A DNA stretch of 64,000 nucleotides from Williamsia sp. CHRR-6 (GCF_018474015.1 NZ_JAHCSG010000004.1:248001-312000); one strand, 5' to 3'. Positions 1-9,409 are shown, numbered from the stretch's first letter. Made by a program: numbers and translations. Notes: a model not told the origin generated them from the letters alone.

Positions 1-626
1 GCCGGATCACTCAGCAACACAACGAGATCGAACGGCGACACCCCGTCGAGCACCCGCACCGAGATGGCCACTGCGCCGAACAGAGCGCCTGCACTCAAAC
101 CGGCTGCGATCGCCGCACGAGAACCCAAGTAGCGCACCAGGATCACCGAGACCACCAACACCACCGCGGTGATCACCAACAGCGCCCAGTGGAACGCACC
201 GCCCTCAGACTCGCGCGGGTTCTCCTCCGCCGAAAACCCCAGCGCGCACAACGCCGCGATCACCACCCCGATGGCCAGCCAGTCCCGCGGGTGCAGCCGG
301 ATACCCAACACCACCGTCCCCAGCAACGCCGTGACTATCAGGTTGGCACTGACGATGGTCTGCGACAGGAACAGCGGCGCCAACCGTGCCGACACCGCGC
401 TGCCGGCGAACCCGACCACGTCCAACACGGTTCCCACGATGAAGTACACCGTCAGCATGGCCAGCAGGGTGGCCCGCAATGTCGGTGCGCCCGTGCGGGT
501 TTCCAGACGAACATCGCCGCGTGCAGCCGCCGCGGCGTGCGAGCGCCGCGCGCCGTAGGCCTGCAGCACCGAGGAGACGCCGTAGGCCAGGCTGGCGAAC
601 AGAGCGAACACCACTCCGACGATCAT
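1..626 (-). CDS. DMT/EamA-like integral membrane protein, 3' end outside window
   Basis: Reading the minus strand from an ATG at 626 gives an open frame that runs off the left edge, about 208 residues. It is a string of hydrophobic helices: MIVGVVFALFASLAYGVSSV at the N-terminus, then helices around residues 55-75, 85-105, 110-130, 145-165 and 175-195. It looks like a DMT/EamA-type transporter or related permease; the substrate cannot be told. A good ribosome site (AGGAGGTGAGG) lies just upstream of the ATG. It sits 41 bp downstream of serS on the same strand and may share its transcript. The family call rests on topology and general resemblance only. Confidence 0.6.
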   Translation of the reverse strand, partial: MIVGVVFALFASLAYGVSSVLQAYGARRSHAAAAARGDVRLETRTGAPTLRATLLAMLTVYFIVGTVLDVVGFAGSAVSARLAPLFLSQTIVSANLIVTALLGTVVLGIRLHPRDWLAIGVVIAALCALGFSAEENPRESEGGAFHWALLVITAVVLVVSVILVRYLGSRAAIAAGLSAGALFGAVAISVRVLDGVSPFDLVVLLSDP

Positions 627-667
627 CGGTTCACCTCACCTCCTCCGCGAGCCGCACCCCAGGCGGC

Positions 668-1918
668 TCACTGCAACAGATCGGTACCCATCTGCACGGC
701 CAGCGCCTCAGGCAGCTTCACAGTGCCGTCGGTCTGCTGGTGGTTCTCCAGGATGGCCACGATCCAGCGAGTGGTGGCCAGGGTGCCGTTGAGGGTGGCT
801 GCGGTCTGCGGTTTGCCGTTCTCGTCGCGGTATCGCACCGACAGTCGGCGGGCCTGGAAGGTGGTGCAGTTCGACGTGGAGGTGAGCTCGCGATATGTCT
901 GTTGCGTGGGAACCCAAGCCTCACAGTCGAACTTGCGCGCAGCAGACGACCCGAGGTCCCCGGCTGCAGTCTCGATCACTCGGTAGGGAACATCGATGGC
1001 AGCCAGCATCTCCTTCTCCCAGTTGAGGAGTCGCTGGTGCTCGGCGGCAGCGTCGGCGGGCGTGCAGTAGACGAACGCCTCCACCTTGTCGAACTGGTGG
1101 ACGCGGATGATCCCCCGGGTGTCCTTGCCGTAGCTGCCCGCCTCACGCCGAAAGCAGCTCGACCAGCCCGCGTACCGCTTGGGACCGTCACTCAGGTCGA
1201 GGATCTCGTCCATGTGGTAGCCCGCCATCGGAACCTCCGATGTGCCGACGAGGTACAGGTCGTCGGCGGGCAGGTGGTACACCTCGTCGCGATGCGCACC
1301 GAGGAACCCGGTGCCCTCCATCACCTCTGGGCGCACCAACACCGGCGGGATCATCAGGGTGAACCCGTTGGCCACGGCCAGACGAGTGGCCAACTGCAGC
1401 AATGCCAACTGCAGCAACGCACCGTGACCGGTGAGGAAGTAGAACCGCGACCCCGACACCTTGGCGCCACGCTCCATGTCGAGCAGCCCCAGCGACTCAC
1501 CGATCTCGAGGTGATCCTTCGGCGCGGCGATCGCCCGCGGCTCCCCGACGTGTTCGAGCACGATGAAGTCGTCCTCACCACCGGCGGGCACCTCGTCGGC
1601 GACGATGTTGCCGATCGAACGGTGCGCGGTGGTGAATGCGGCATCGGCCTCGTTCGCCGACGCCACTGCGGCCTTGACCCGCTCGGCCAACTCCTTGCCG
1701 CGGGCCAGCAGCGCCGGCTTCTCGTCGGGGTCGGCCTTGCCGACCAGCTTGCCCAGCGACTTCTGCTCGGCCCGCAACGCGTCGGCCTCGGCAACTGCAG
1801 ACCGACGTGCTTGGTCGGCGGCCAGCAACGCATCCACCAGCGCAGGATCATCGCCCCGCTTGCGCTGCGAGGTACGGACGAGTTCGGGATCATCGCGGAC
1901 GATCTTGAGGTCGATCAC
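668..1918 (-). CDS. serS: Seryl-tRNA synthetase
   Basis: Charges tRNA-Ser with serine in the cytoplasm (class II aminoacyl-tRNA synthetase). The protein of about 416 residues has the N-terminal coiled-coil tRNA-binding arm (residues ~25-100, Lys/Ala/Glu rich), then the class II core with [11 protein letters not shown], motif 2 ([20 protein letters not shown]) and motif 3 near [11 protein letters not shown] chose the GTG at 1918 because the family begins with IDLK at this point; the upstream ATG at 1984 would add 22 unrelated residues and overlap the divergent gene. Gene order serS with a septum-formation-family gene divergent from it matches Rv3834c/Rv3835 of M. tuberculosis. Confidence 0.97.
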   Translation of the reverse strand: MIDLKIVRDDPELVRTSQRKRGDDPALVDALLAADQARRSAVAEADALRAEQKSLGKLVGKADPDEKPALLARGKELAERVKAAVASANEADAAFTTAHRSIGNIVADEVPAGGEDDFIVLEHVGEPRAIAAPKDHLEIGESLGLLDMERGAKVSGSRFYFLTGHGALLQLALLQLATRLAVANGFTLMIPPVLVRPEVMEGTGFLGAHRDEVYHLPADDLYLVGTSEVPMAGYHMDEILDLSDGPKRYAGWSSCFRREAGSYGKDTRGIIRVHQFDKVEAFVYCTPADAAAEHQRLLNWEKEMLAAIDVPYRVIETAAGDLGSSAARKFDCEAWVPTQQTYRELTSTSNCTTFQARRLSVRYRDENGKPQTAATLNGTLATTRWIVAILENHQQTDGTVKLPEALAVQMGTDLLQ

Positions 1919-1967
1919 GAGATAGGACCCTACTGGTGCCTGCGTCCACCAGGCATCATGGTTTCCG

Positions 1968-3224
1968 ATGTCCTCACCCACCACGCCTCCCGAGCCGGAT
2001 CCGACCGCGCCGGATCAGACCGAGCCCGATCAGACCCAGCCCGATCAGACCCAGCCCGATCAGACCGGGCGAGATCAGACCCAGCCAGATCAGACCGGGC
2101 CAGATCAGACCCAGCCGGCCCCGACCGGGCCAGACGCCGGCGCCGCGGTCGGCCGTCCCGACCGCTGGCATCGGGTGCGCGCGCATCCGCTGCGCACCGT
2201 CCTGGGTGCGGTGGTCATCGGGGCCCTGATCTGCGGCGGCATCGTGGTGGCCTCGGGAGGGTTCTCCGACTCCGGCCAAGTCAGCAAGACCGCGATCGGC
2301 GCCGACGATCGCGGCCCGGCGAAGAACGACTTCAACCAGTCGGTTCCCGGCGACTGCCTCACCTGGCCACCCGACGATCCGGGCAAACCGAGCAAGATCG
2401 GCTGCGGCGGCCAACACTATTTCGAGGTGGCCCACGACCTCGACCCCAGGCTGCTGCCCCCGGTCGAGTTCGACGCCAAGGCAGCGTGGCCCACCCGGGA
2501 ACGCTTCATCGCCATCAAAGATCAGTTCTGTCCGGCCCCGGTCACCGCGTATCTCGGCGGACGCTACGACCCCAAGGGTCGCTTCTCCATCGGCTTGCTC
2601 TACCCCTCCCGCATCCAGTGGGACGCCGGGGAACGGGCTATGCGGTGCGGGCTGCAACTGTCTGACGCTCGCGGACGGCTGCAACCGTTTCTCGGCCGGG
2701 TCGCCGACCTCGACCAGGCGTTGCAGTGGCCGGTGGGAACCTGCGTGGGCATCGACCTCACCACCCGCCAGCCCACCGACACCGTCGCCTGTGCCGAACA
2801 GCACGCCTTCCAGGTGACCGGGCTGGTGCGGTTGGGCGTCAAGTTCGGGGCCCCCGCCTCGGGGCGTCCCTGGCCGCCGGAGCGCGACCAGAACGCCTTT
2901 CTGGCCACCACCTGCCCCACCATCACCAACAGCTACTTCGGCGGTCAACCCAACTTCGCCAAGACCACCCTCAACGTGCAGTGGTCCACCATCAGCCAGG
3001 CGGGCTGGGCGGCGGGCAGTCGCACGGTGGTCTGCTTTGTCGCCCTACCCGACGGTCCCGGCTTCGCGACGCTGACCGGTGACGCCAAGGGCGACCTGCT
3101 GATCAACGGACGCAAACCGGTGCCACCGCCGGCCGAACCACCGGGTCGCTTGCTGCCCACGCCGGTGCCGTTGGCCCCCGGCCTGCAACCCAACCCGACC
3201 GAGGTACCGGCCCCGGAGGGCTGA
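1968..3224 (+). CDS. Membrane-anchored septum-formation-family protein (Rv3835-like)
   Basis: 418 residues. A cytoplasmic N-terminus rich in Asp-Gln-Thr-Pro repeats is followed by one membrane helix (about residues 74-94, [17 protein letters not shown]) and a large exported part. That part contains two septum-formation-type lobes with conserved Cys pairs (GDCLTW...[12 protein letters not shown] and GTCVGIDL...[13 protein letters not shown]). It ends in a Pro-rich tail ([20 protein letters not shown]). Synteny with Rv3835 between serS and a metallopeptidase gene supports the call. The exact function is unknown; the family name comes from an actinobacterial domain linked to septum formation. 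Confidence 0.8.
   Translation: MSSPTTPPEPDPTAPDQTEPDQTQPDQTQPDQTGRDQTQPDQTGPDQTQPAPTGPDAGAAVGRPDRWHRVRAHPLRTVLGAVVIGALICGGIVVASGGFSDSGQVSKTAIGADDRGPAKNDFNQSVPGDCLTWPPDDPGKPSKIGCGGQHYFEVAHDLDPRLLPPVEFDAKAAWPTRERFIAIKDQFCPAPVTAYLGGRYDPKGRFSIGLLYPSRIQWDAGERAMRCGLQLSDARGRLQPFLGRVADLDQALQWPVGTCVGIDLTTRQPTDTVACAEQHAFQVTGLVRLGVKFGAPASGRPWPPERDQNAFLATTCPTITNSYFGGQPNFAKTTLNVQWSTISQAGWAAGSRTVVCFVALPDGPGFATLTGDAKGDLLINGRKPVPPPAEPPGRLLPTPVPLAPGLQPNPTEVPAPEG
2013..2117 (+). repeat. Seven 15-bp tandem repeats inside the N-terminal coding region
   Basis: Seven in-frame copies of a 15-bp unit beginning GATCAGAC, varying only in the last seven bases. They encode a DQT[Q/E/G]P-type pentapeptide array in the cytoplasmic tail of the septum-formation-family protein. 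The units are clean enough to suggest recent slippage expansion, so copy number may vary between strains. Confidence 0.9.
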
Positions 3225-3230
3225 GCAACG

Positions 3231-3581
3231 ATGCCGGTGACGATGGGTGAGCGGGAGTTCGAGGACCTGGTGGCCGACGCACTGGACACCATTCCCGGCG
3301 ATCTGACCGACGCGATGAGCAACGTGGTGATCCTGGTGGCCGACCACCACCCCGAGGAACCCGACCTGCTGGGTCTCTACGAGGGGGTGGCGTTGACCCA
3401 CCGCGACACCACCTACGGCGGTTACCTGCCCGACACGATCACCATCTACCGCGAGCCACTGCTGGCGATGTGCCGTGATCGCGCCGAGCTGGTGCACGAG
3501 GTGGCGGTGACCGTGGTGCACGAGGTGGCCCACCACTTCGGCATCGACGACGACTGGCTGCATCGCCACGGCTGGGGCTGA
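3231..3581 (+). CDS. Zincin-like metallopeptidase family protein (Rv3836-like)
   Basis: 116 residues with the zinc-protease signature HEVAHHFGIDD near the C-terminus (HExxH plus a downstream Asp), which defines the small bacterial metallopeptidase family (DUF1025 type). It starts 6 bp after the stop of the preceding gene with GGAGGG as ribosome site, so the two are probably cotranscribed. A cytoplasmic location is likely because there is no signal peptide. The substrate is unknown. It converges with the histidine phosphatase gene, ending 3 bp from it. Confidence 0.85.
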   Translation: MPVTMGEREFEDLVADALDTIPGDLTDAMSNVVILVADHHPEEPDLLGLYEGVALTHRDTTYGGYLPDTITIYREPLLAMCRDRAELVHEVAVTVVHEVAHHFGIDDDWLHRHGWG

Positions 3582-3584
3582 GCC

Positions 3585-4238
3585 TCAGCCCATCGGGTCG
3601 ACAGCGGTGGCGCGACCTTTGGCCGCGGGCACCTGCCCACCCCAGTTCACGCACTCCCACGCCCCGTCGCGCCAGGCCAGTTCGATCGATCCGGTGTTGG
3701 GCAGGCCGTTGGCCATCGCGAAGTCGCGATCCACCTCGGCCAGATGCGCCGCGGCCAGCCTGATCGCCGCGCCATGTGAGACCACGTAGATGTCTGCCGA
3801 GTCGGGGTCGTCGAGGTGCGCCATCCGCAACGACTCGATGATCGGCACGTAGCGCGACAGCAGGTCGTCCAGGCTCTCGCCGCCGGCGAATGCGATCGCG
3901 GAATCACCCGTATACCAGGTGTTCACGAGATCCCGGAACGCGCGCACCGACTCGGGGTCGTGGGCGTCCTCGAGGTCGCCGACCTGTACCTCATGCAGGT
4001 CGGGCACCGTGGTCACCGGCAGCTGCCACACCGATCCGATCAACCCGGCGGTCTGCTGGGCGCGCAACGCCTGCGAGGAGAACAGCGCCGCCGGGGTCGC
4101 GTCGGGACGTTCCAACGCGAAGCGGACTGCTTGGCGCGCACCGAAATCGGTGAGCCCCGCACCCGGCAGTCGGGTGTCGAGTCGACCCATCACGTTGGAG
4201 ATGGTCTGTCCGTGTCGGACCAGGTGCAGGGTGCCCAT
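3585..4238 (-). CDS. Histidine phosphatase family protein (phosphoglycerate mutase-like, Rv3837c-like)
   Basis: 217 residues starting MGTLHLVRHGQT; the RHG motif at residues 8-10 carries the phospho-accepting His9, and the second catalytic His lies in VVSHGAAIRL. Members hydrolyse or transfer phosphate on small molecules or proteins; true cofactor-dependent phosphoglycerate mutase activity cannot be claimed from sequence. The ATG at 4238 shares one base with the pheA stop (TGATG), so the gene is translationally coupled to pheA. The same pairing occurs in M. tuberculosis. Confidence 0.88.
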   Translation of the reverse strand: MGTLHLVRHGQTISNVMGRLDTRLPGAGLTDFGARQAVRFALERPDATPAALFSSQALRAQQTAGLIGSVWQLPVTTVPDLHEVQVGDLEDAHDPESVRAFRDLVNTWYTGDSAIAFAGGESLDDLLSRYVPIIESLRMAHLDDPDSADIYVVSHGAAIRLAAAHLAEVDRDFAMANGLPNTGSIELAWRDGAWECVNWGGQVPAAKGRATAVDPMG

Positions 4239-5185
4239 CAGCGTTCCCCTCGTCGGAGTTGCTCGATCCACCCCGACGCCGCCGAGCTGTCCGGCGGGGT
4301 GGCCCCGTTGTCCCGATCGGCCGGCCACGAGCCGAGGAAGGTGACGCGATCGGCGTAGGCGTGCACGGCCGCCAACGCCTGAGCCATCGCCTCGTCGTCG
4401 AGGTGACCGGCGGCATCGAGGAAGAAATAGTAGTAGCCGGCCCGATCTCGCCGAGGTCGCGACTCGATGCGGGTGAGATCGACTGAGCGCATGGCGAACT
4501 CGTTCATCGCGCGCACCAACGACGCCGGCCGGTTGGGCAGGTCGAGCACCATCGAGGTGCGGTCGTTGCCGGTGCGGGCGGGCAGTGGGGCTGGGGTTCC
4601 CAGCAGCACGAAACGCGTTGTGGCACCTGCCATGTCGGCCACGCCGTCGGCCAGGGTGGTCAACCCGTGCAGCGACGCGGCCAGCGCAGTGGTCAGGGCG
4701 GCATCGGCGCGTCCCTGCGCAACATCCTGTGCCGCAGCCGCATTCGAGGCAGCGGGGATCACGTGGGCCTGCGGGTAGAGCTGCTCGATCGATTCGCGGG
4801 CCTGCCCGGCGGCCACCGGATAGGCGGCGATGGTCTGCACCGGCTGACCGGCGCGGACGGCGGCCACGGTGAAGGAGATGTCCAGGACGGTCTCGGCGAA
4901 GATCTGCACCGGTTCGCCGGTGGCCAACGCATCCATGGTGGCCGGCACCGAGCCCTCCACCGAGCTCTCCATCGGGACGCATCCGAACCCGACCGCACCC
5001 GAGCGCACGGCTGCGATGACGGCTGCGGGACTGCCCAGCGGGATGGTCTCGACCGCACCGGTCCCGGCATCGGCCAGCGCAGGCGGTCGGTGCGGGGAGT
5101 CGAGCAAACGGCCCAACGCCATCTCGGTGAAGGTCCCGGGCGGACCGAAATAGGCGACGTCAAGCACGGACCCAGCGTAATGCAC
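4238..5185 (-). CDS. pheA: Prephenate dehydratase
   Basis: Converts prephenate to phenylpyruvate in phenylalanine synthesis. The N-terminal two-lobed catalytic part begins VAYFGPPGTFTEMAL and includes VPMESSVEGSV and the TTRFVLLG catalytic-Thr segment. The C-terminal part is a regulatory ACT domain (LPNRPASLVRAMNEF, ESRPRR) that binds Phe. It is a monofunctional dehydratase without a chorismate mutase domain, as in mycobacteria. The start is uncertain: GTG at 5185 is the longest form, while GTG at 5167 would begin closer to the family's usual N-terminus. An iron-box promoter for the divergent gene lies 28 bp upstream. Confidence 0.95.
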   Translation of the reverse strand: MHYAGSVLDVAYFGPPGTFTEMALGRLLDSPHRPPALADAGTGAVETIPLGSPAAVIAAVRSGAVGFGCVPMESSVEGSVPATMDALATGEPVQIFAETVLDISFTVAAVRAGQPVQTIAAYPVAAGQARESIEQLYPQAHVIPAASNAAAAQDVAQGRADAALTTALAASLHGLTTLADGVADMAGATTRFVLLGTPAPLPARTGNDRTSMVLDLPNRPASLVRAMNEFAMRSVDLTRIESRPRRDRAGYYYFFLDAAGHLDDEAMAQALAAVHAYADRVTFLGSWPADRDNGATPPDSSAASGWIEQLRRGER

Positions 5186-5212
5186 CCCCTTGCGCGACCC
5201 CGCGACCTCGTT

Positions 5213-5231
5213 TTAGGTTAGGTTTACCTAA
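5213..5231 (+). promoter_or_regulatory. IdeR/DtxR-type iron box upstream of the Rv3839-like gene
   Basis: TTAGGTTAGGTTTACCTAA matches the 19-bp mycobacterial IdeR consensus TTAGGTTAGGCTAACCTAA at 17 positions. A possible -35 (TTGCGC at 5190-5195) lies exactly 17 bp before the start of the box, so the box would cover the -10 region, the usual layout for iron-dependent repression. The M. tuberculosis orthologue of the downstream gene (Rv3839) is a known IdeR target. Confidence 0.88.
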
Positions 5232-5263
5232 TCCACACCACGCCGGACCCAGAGCGAGGATCG

Positions 5264-6019
5264 ATGACCGAGACGATGACCGGACGTCCTACCGACGCCG
5301 AGGCGATCGCGACCGCCTGCATGAACCCATCGGCGGCGATGGTGGCGCTGGGGGTGAACACCGGGCGCGCGGGCGGCGACCCGTCGCCGGTGTCGATGGT
5401 CCACCTCTTCGACGACCAAGCATTCCTACTGGTCGAGAGCTTTGGTGCCGCCGTGGCCGCCCTCCTCGCCGACGCCTCCGGCGTGCCGGCGATGGTGGAG
5501 GTGACCGACTTGGCGCCGGTGGCGTTGGCGGAGCGGGCGCGGTCGCTGGTCTGGCTGAACGGGGAACTACACCCGGTACCCAGCGATCTCGAGCGCGACC
5601 TCGCCGTGGAGATCGCCGCCGAGCATCCCGCCGACGAGTTGCTGGACCTGGGCCACGGGTGGTCGATGCTGCGACTGCAACTCAGCGGTGCAGTGATCGC
5701 CACCGGCTCGGGGGCGGCCGCGGTGTCGGTCGATCAGCTGACCCGCGCCACGCCGGATCCGTTCTGGGCCTACGAGGCGCAGTGGCTGACCCACCTCGAC
5801 ACCCACCACACCGACATCATCGACCGGCTGGCCATGCGCCTGCCCGCCCACCTGCGCGACGGTGATGTGCGGCCACTGGGACTGGATCGACACGGCATTC
5901 GGCTACGGGTGCACGATCCGGCCACCGACGTCCGCCTGTCCTTCGACCGACCCGTCGACGACATCGCGCAACTCTCCCACGCCCTGCGCACACTCGCCGG
6001 CTGCCCGTTCCCCACCTGA
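5264..6019 (+). CDS. Rv3839-like conserved protein, DUF2470-type
   Basis: 251 residues, no signal peptide or membrane helix. It resembles the conserved Rv3839 family: an N-terminal segment (residues ~1-160) recalling the split-barrel of flavin/heme-binding proteins and a C-terminal DUF2470-like stretch (HLDTHHTDIIDRLAMRLP ... DRHGIRLRVHDP). DUF2470 occurs at the end of HugZ-type heme-handling proteins, so a role in heme or iron metabolism is plausible. The IdeR box 33 bp upstream fits induction under iron starvation. No catalytic residue can be assigned. Confidence 0.75.
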   Translation: MTETMTGRPTDAEAIATACMNPSAAMVALGVNTGRAGGDPSPVSMVHLFDDQAFLLVESFGAAVAALLADASGVPAMVEVTDLAPVALAERARSLVWLNGELHPVPSDLERDLAVEIAAEHPADELLDLGHGWSMLRLQLSGAVIATGSGAAAVSVDQLTRATPDPFWAYEAQWLTHLDTHHTDIIDRLAMRLPAHLRDGDVRPLGLDRHGIRLRVHDPATDVRLSFDRPVDDIAQLSHALRTLAGCPFPT

Positions 6020-6102
6020 GCCCGGCCGCCTGTTCTGGCCCATCTGTTCGACCCCGAACTGTTCCGGCCCAGGGGTTCTCACTCGGATCTACTGTCGCAG
6101 GC

Positions 6103-6585
6103 ATGAGGGAACACGACGAGCTGATCGATGCCCTGGCGACCCATCGCCGCTTCCTGCGCCAGACCCTGCGCGACATCGGCGAAGACGCCGCGCGCGCCAC
6201 CCCCACGGTGAGCGTGTTGACGCTGGCCTCGCTGGTCAAACACGTCGCCGACACCGAGGAGCAGTGGATCACCTTCGCCCGCACCGGGTCCATGTCCGGG
6301 GGCGGGGAGTCAAGCGGTGAGGACACCCGATTCCTGTTGCGCGACACCGACACCGTCGCCACGCTGCTCGCCCGATACGACGAGGTGGCCGCCGCGACCG
6401 AGGAATTCCTCGCCCACGCCGATCTCGACGTGGCGCACCCGCTGCCCAGCGCACCCTGGTTCCAACCGGGCGCGTCGTGGTCGGTGCGGCGCATGGTGGT
6501 GCATGTGCTGGCCGAGACAGCCCAGCACGCCGGACACGCCGACATCATCCGCGAATCGATCGACGGCGCCCGCACCATGGGCTGA
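6103..6585 (+). CDS. DinB-family protein
   Basis: 160 residues with the four-helix DinB/YfiT fold pattern: His in SLVKHVADTEEQW and the pair in VVHVLAETAQHAGHADIIRE form the usual three-His metal site. These proteins are putative metal-dependent thiol transferases, in actinobacteria often mycothiol- or bacillithiol-related. The start ATG at 6103 follows an 83-bp gap after the Rv3839-like gene. No substrate can be named. Confidence 0.85.
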   Translation: MREHDELIDALATHRRFLRQTLRDIGEDAARATPTVSVLTLASLVKHVADTEEQWITFARTGSMSGGGESSGEDTRFLLRDTDTVATLLARYDEVAAATEEFLAHADLDVAHPLPSAPWFQPGASWSVRRMVVHVLAETAQHAGHADIIRESIDGARTMG

Positions 6586-6616
6586 CGCAGCGCGGCGCGT
6601 GACTACGCTGGCGGCG

Positions 6617-7429
6617 GTGACCGATCGGATCCACACGCTGCTGCGCCCACCGCGGCCCGTCGGCATCGAGGTGGTGACCGACCCCGTCCGGCGCCGCGCT
6701 ATCGGCATCGAGATCGCCATCGTCCTGACGCTCACCTTCGGGCTGTCGGGCGCCTCCTCGGCACTGTCGCTGCTGGAGGACGCGTTGCGACCCGGCGGCA
6801 TCGGCGGGCAGACCGTCGCCCTCAACCAGAGCACCTCGGCCAACGAGTACATCGACCTGGCGCGCCAGTTGCTCTCGGCCACCCGGTTGTTCGCCATCGC
6901 TGCGTTGGCGGTGTATCTCGTCTACCGCAGCGGCGTGGCGCTGCACCGCGCGGGCATCACCCGCCGACCCACCCGCATCGACCTGGCGTGGGGCGCGGGC
7001 CTGGCCGCCGGTATCGGCATCCCGGGGCTCGGGCTGTACCTGGTGGCGCGGGCGCTGAACTTCAACGCCCAGGTGCTGCCCAGCGACCTCACCGAGACCT
7101 GGTGGCGGCTACCGATGCTGGTGGTCTCCGCGATCGGCAACTCGGCGGCCGAAGAGTTCCTCGTGGTGGCCTACCTGATCACCCGGCTACGCCAACTCGG
7201 CTGGTCGGAGAACCGGTCGTTGCTGGCCTCGGCGCTGCTGCGCGGCAGCTACCACCTGTATCAGGGCCTAGGTGGTGGCCTGGGCAACGTGGTGATGGGC
7301 CTGGTGTACGGCCGGTTCTTCCAGCTCACGCGCCGCACCTGGCCGTTGGTGATCGGTCACGCATTGATCGACACGGTGGCGTTCGTGGGGTACGCGCTGC
7401 TGCGTGACCACCTGACCTGGCTGACCTGA
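6617..7429 (+). CDS. CPBP-family intramembrane metalloprotease
   Basis: About 270 residues and seven or so membrane helices. The Abi/CPBP motif residues are present: SAAEEFLVV (the Glu pair), GSYHLYQG (His) and GHALIDTV (His plus Asp), which together form the glutamic/metallo-protease site within the membrane. Family members process prenylated or membrane proteins, or act in bacteriocin immunity. The start is unsure: GTG at 6617 and GTG at 6599 are both in frame and neither has a strong ribosome site. It lies just after the DinB-family gene on the same strand. Confidence 0.82.
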   Translation: MTDRIHTLLRPPRPVGIEVVTDPVRRRAIGIEIAIVLTLTFGLSGASSALSLLEDALRPGGIGGQTVALNQSTSANEYIDLARQLLSATRLFAIAALAVYLVYRSGVALHRAGITRRPTRIDLAWGAGLAAGIGIPGLGLYLVARALNFNAQVLPSDLTETWWRLPMLVVSAIGNSAAEEFLVVAYLITRLRQLGWSENRSLLASALLRGSYHLYQGLGGGLGNVVMGLVYGRFFQLTRRTWPLVIGHALIDTVAFVGYALLRDHLTWLT

Positions 7430-7484
7430 GCTTGCGCCCGAGAAACCGACAGGCGAGGCGTTCTCAGCTGCGATACGTACAGTC

Positions 7485-8789
7485 ATGGGCGTGAATGAGC
7501 AGGACCCGTTCATCCGGCGTCGCCCGAACCCCGCCCCACCGGGGAGGGTCCCGCCCCGGGCGCGCCGCGCGCCCGGCCCCGCTCCTGCTCCTGCCTACCG
7601 CCCGCCGCAGGCCTGGTCGCAGGCCCCCGATCCGCGCCCGGTGACACCACGCAACCTCGGGTATGCCCCACCACAGACGCCCGAACCGATTCCCGTCCGC
7701 GCTCGCCCCGACGGCTTCCGCCGCGACCCCACCATCGATCGACCGTTCGACGCCCACCGCGAACGTCGGGCCGGTGGCCCACCGCGTATCGGCGACGGCG
7801 ACCCTCCCAGCGCGGCTCCCAGCCGTCGACGCCGCCGATTCCGGCTGGGTCGCACCCTGCTGGTGCTGTTGGTGGTGTTCGTCGTCGCCGCGGTAGGACT
7901 GGTGTTCTACTACGACGGCAAACTCACCCGCGTCGCCGCCCTCACCTCCTACCCCGGCCGGATCGGCGACACCCCAGGCACCAATTGGCTTCTGGTGGGT
8001 TCGGATTCGCGCGAAGGACTGTCGGCGGCCCAGAAGGCACAGCTGTCCACCGGCGACAGCGCGGGCAGCCGCACCGACACCATCATGCTGGTGCACATCC
8101 CCGAGAACGGGCGCGCGACGATGGTCAGCATCCCACGCGATCTGTATGTCACCATTCCCGGCCAGGGACCGCACAAGATCAACGCCGCCTTCGCGTTCGG
8201 GGGCCCGTCGCTGCTGGTACGCACCGTGGAGACCACCACCGGCATCCACATCGACCACTACGCCGAGATCGGGTTCGGCGGGTTCGACACCCTCGTCGAC
8301 GCCGTGGGAGGGGTGAGGATCTGCCTCGATCAACCGGTGAACGACCCGAAGGCAGGCATCCGGCTACGCGCGGGATGTCAGACGTTGAACGGCAAGCAGA
8401 GCCTGGGCCTCGTGCGTACCCGCGCGTTTGCCAACGCCGACCTCGAACGCGTGGTCAACCAGCGAAAGTTTCTGTCCGCGTTGATGAAGAAGGCCGCCAG
8501 CCCCGGCACGGTGCTCAACCCGTTCGCATCCATCCCGTTCGCCAACGGCGCGGTGCGGTCGTTGACCGTCGACAAGGGCGATCATCTGTGGCACCTGGCC
8601 GGGTTGGCGTGGGCACTACGCAGTTCACCGATCACCACCACCACGCCCACCGGCGGGCCCGAGGACACCGACGACGGCAACGCGTTGGCGGTCAGCGACG
8701 ACACCACCCGGTTCTTCGGATACCTCGCGCGTGATCAGCAGGTACCGGCCGACCTGATCAGCAACACCGGCGGCGCCATCGCAGGCTGA
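7485..8789 (+). CDS. LCP (LytR-CpsA-Psr) family glycopolymer transferase
   Basis: 434 residues. A long basic, Pro-rich cytoplasmic segment (residues 1-122) is followed by one membrane helix (about 124-146, LLVLLVVFVVAAVGLVFYY). The extracellular LCP domain contains LLVGSDSR, the Arg/Asp-rich SRTDTIMLVHI, SIPRDLYV and KINAAFAFGG, with QSLGLVRTRAF toward the end. LCP enzymes attach arabinogalactan or similar glycopolymers to peptidoglycan in this order. Synteny with Rv3840 just upstream of ferritin holds. All active-site Arg and Asp residues that I can place look intact. Confidence 0.92.
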   Translation: MGVNEQDPFIRRRPNPAPPGRVPPRARRAPGPAPAPAYRPPQAWSQAPDPRPVTPRNLGYAPPQTPEPIPVRARPDGFRRDPTIDRPFDAHRERRAGGPPRIGDGDPPSAAPSRRRRRFRLGRTLLVLLVVFVVAAVGLVFYYDGKLTRVAALTSYPGRIGDTPGTNWLLVGSDSREGLSAAQKAQLSTGDSAGSRTDTIMLVHIPENGRATMVSIPRDLYVTIPGQGPHKINAAFAFGGPSLLVRTVETTTGIHIDHYAEIGFGGFDTLVDAVGGVRICLDQPVNDPKAGIRLRAGCQTLNGKQSLGLVRTRAFANADLERVVNQRKFLSALMKKAASPGTVLNPFASIPFANGAVRSLTVDKGDHLWHLAGLAWALRSSPITTTTPTGGPEDTDDGNALAVSDDTTRFFGYLARDQQVPADLISNTGGAIAG

Positions 8790-8835
8790 GGCTGAGCGCG
8801 AACACCTCTCGGGTGACCTGGACAAACACGCGAGG

Positions 8836-8854
8836 TAAGGTTAGCCTTACCCGC
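8836..8854 (+). promoter_or_regulatory. IdeR-like iron box directly before the ferritin start
   Basis: TAAGGTTAGCCTTACCCGC matches the first 17 positions of the IdeR consensus at 13 places and contains a symmetric core (GGTAAGG TTA GCCTTACC from 8834). The box ends one base before the ferritin ATG. A possible -35 (GTGACC, 8813-8818) is 17 bp before its first base, so it would overlap the -10 and the transcript would be nearly leaderless. The box is fairly clear; the promoter is my inference. Confidence 0.65.
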
Positions 8855-9409
8855 ATGACTGCATCGAACCGTGCCGGTGAGACCAACCGCTTCCACGACC
8901 TGCTGCACGCCCAGATCGGCAACGAGTTCGCTGCCTCCCAGCAGTACATCGCACTGGCGCTGTACTACGACGACGCCGACATGCCGCAGTTGGCTCGTCA
9001 CTTCTACGCCCAGGCTGTCGAGGAGCGCAACCACGCGATGATGATCGTGCAGTACTTCCTCGACCGCGATCTGCCGGTGGAGATCCCCGGCATCCCGGCC
9101 CCGCAGACCTCCTTCGCCGACTACCGCGCACCCATCAAACTCGCGCTGGCACAGGAGAACACCGTCACCGACCAGATCGTCGCGCTGGCCACCACCGCGC
9201 GCGACTCGGGTGACTACCTCGGCGAGCAGTTCATGCAGTGGTTCCTCAAGGAGCAGGTCGAGGAGGTGTCGGTGATGACCACCCTCGACACCGTGGCGCA
9301 ACGCTGCAACGGCAATCTGTTCGACCTGGAGACCTTCGTCGAGCGCGAGCTCAACGGTCCCGAGGCCGCCGACCCCACCGCTCCACCTGCGGCCGGCGGC
9401 AACCTCTGA
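8855..9409 (+). CDS. bfrB: Ferritin (BfrB-like)
   Basis: 184 residues of a non-heme ferritin storing Fe(III). The ferroxidase ligands are visible: Glu in QIGNEFAASQQY, the EERNHAMM pair, LAQENTVTDQI and the late EQFMQWFLKEQVEE. A disordered Pro/Ala/Gly-rich tail ends in GGNL, as in the mycobacterial BfrB. ATG at 8855 fits the family; the in-frame GTG at 8813 would translate through the iron box and is rejected. The gene order LCP-bfrB-glpQ matches Rv3840-Rv3841-Rv3842c. Confidence 0.95.
   Translation: MTASNRAGETNRFHDLLHAQIGNEFAASQQYIALALYYDDADMPQLARHFYAQAVEERNHAMMIVQYFLDRDLPVEIPGIPAPQTSFADYRAPIKLALAQENTVTDQIVALATTARDSGDYLGEQFMQWFLKEQVEEVSVMTTLDTVAQRCNGNLFDLETFVERELNGPEAADPTAPPAAGGNL

Noticed and set aside
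8813-8854. A longer ferritin from GTG 8813
   Set aside because: The added residues would be encoded by the iron box and do not match the family's N-terminus.
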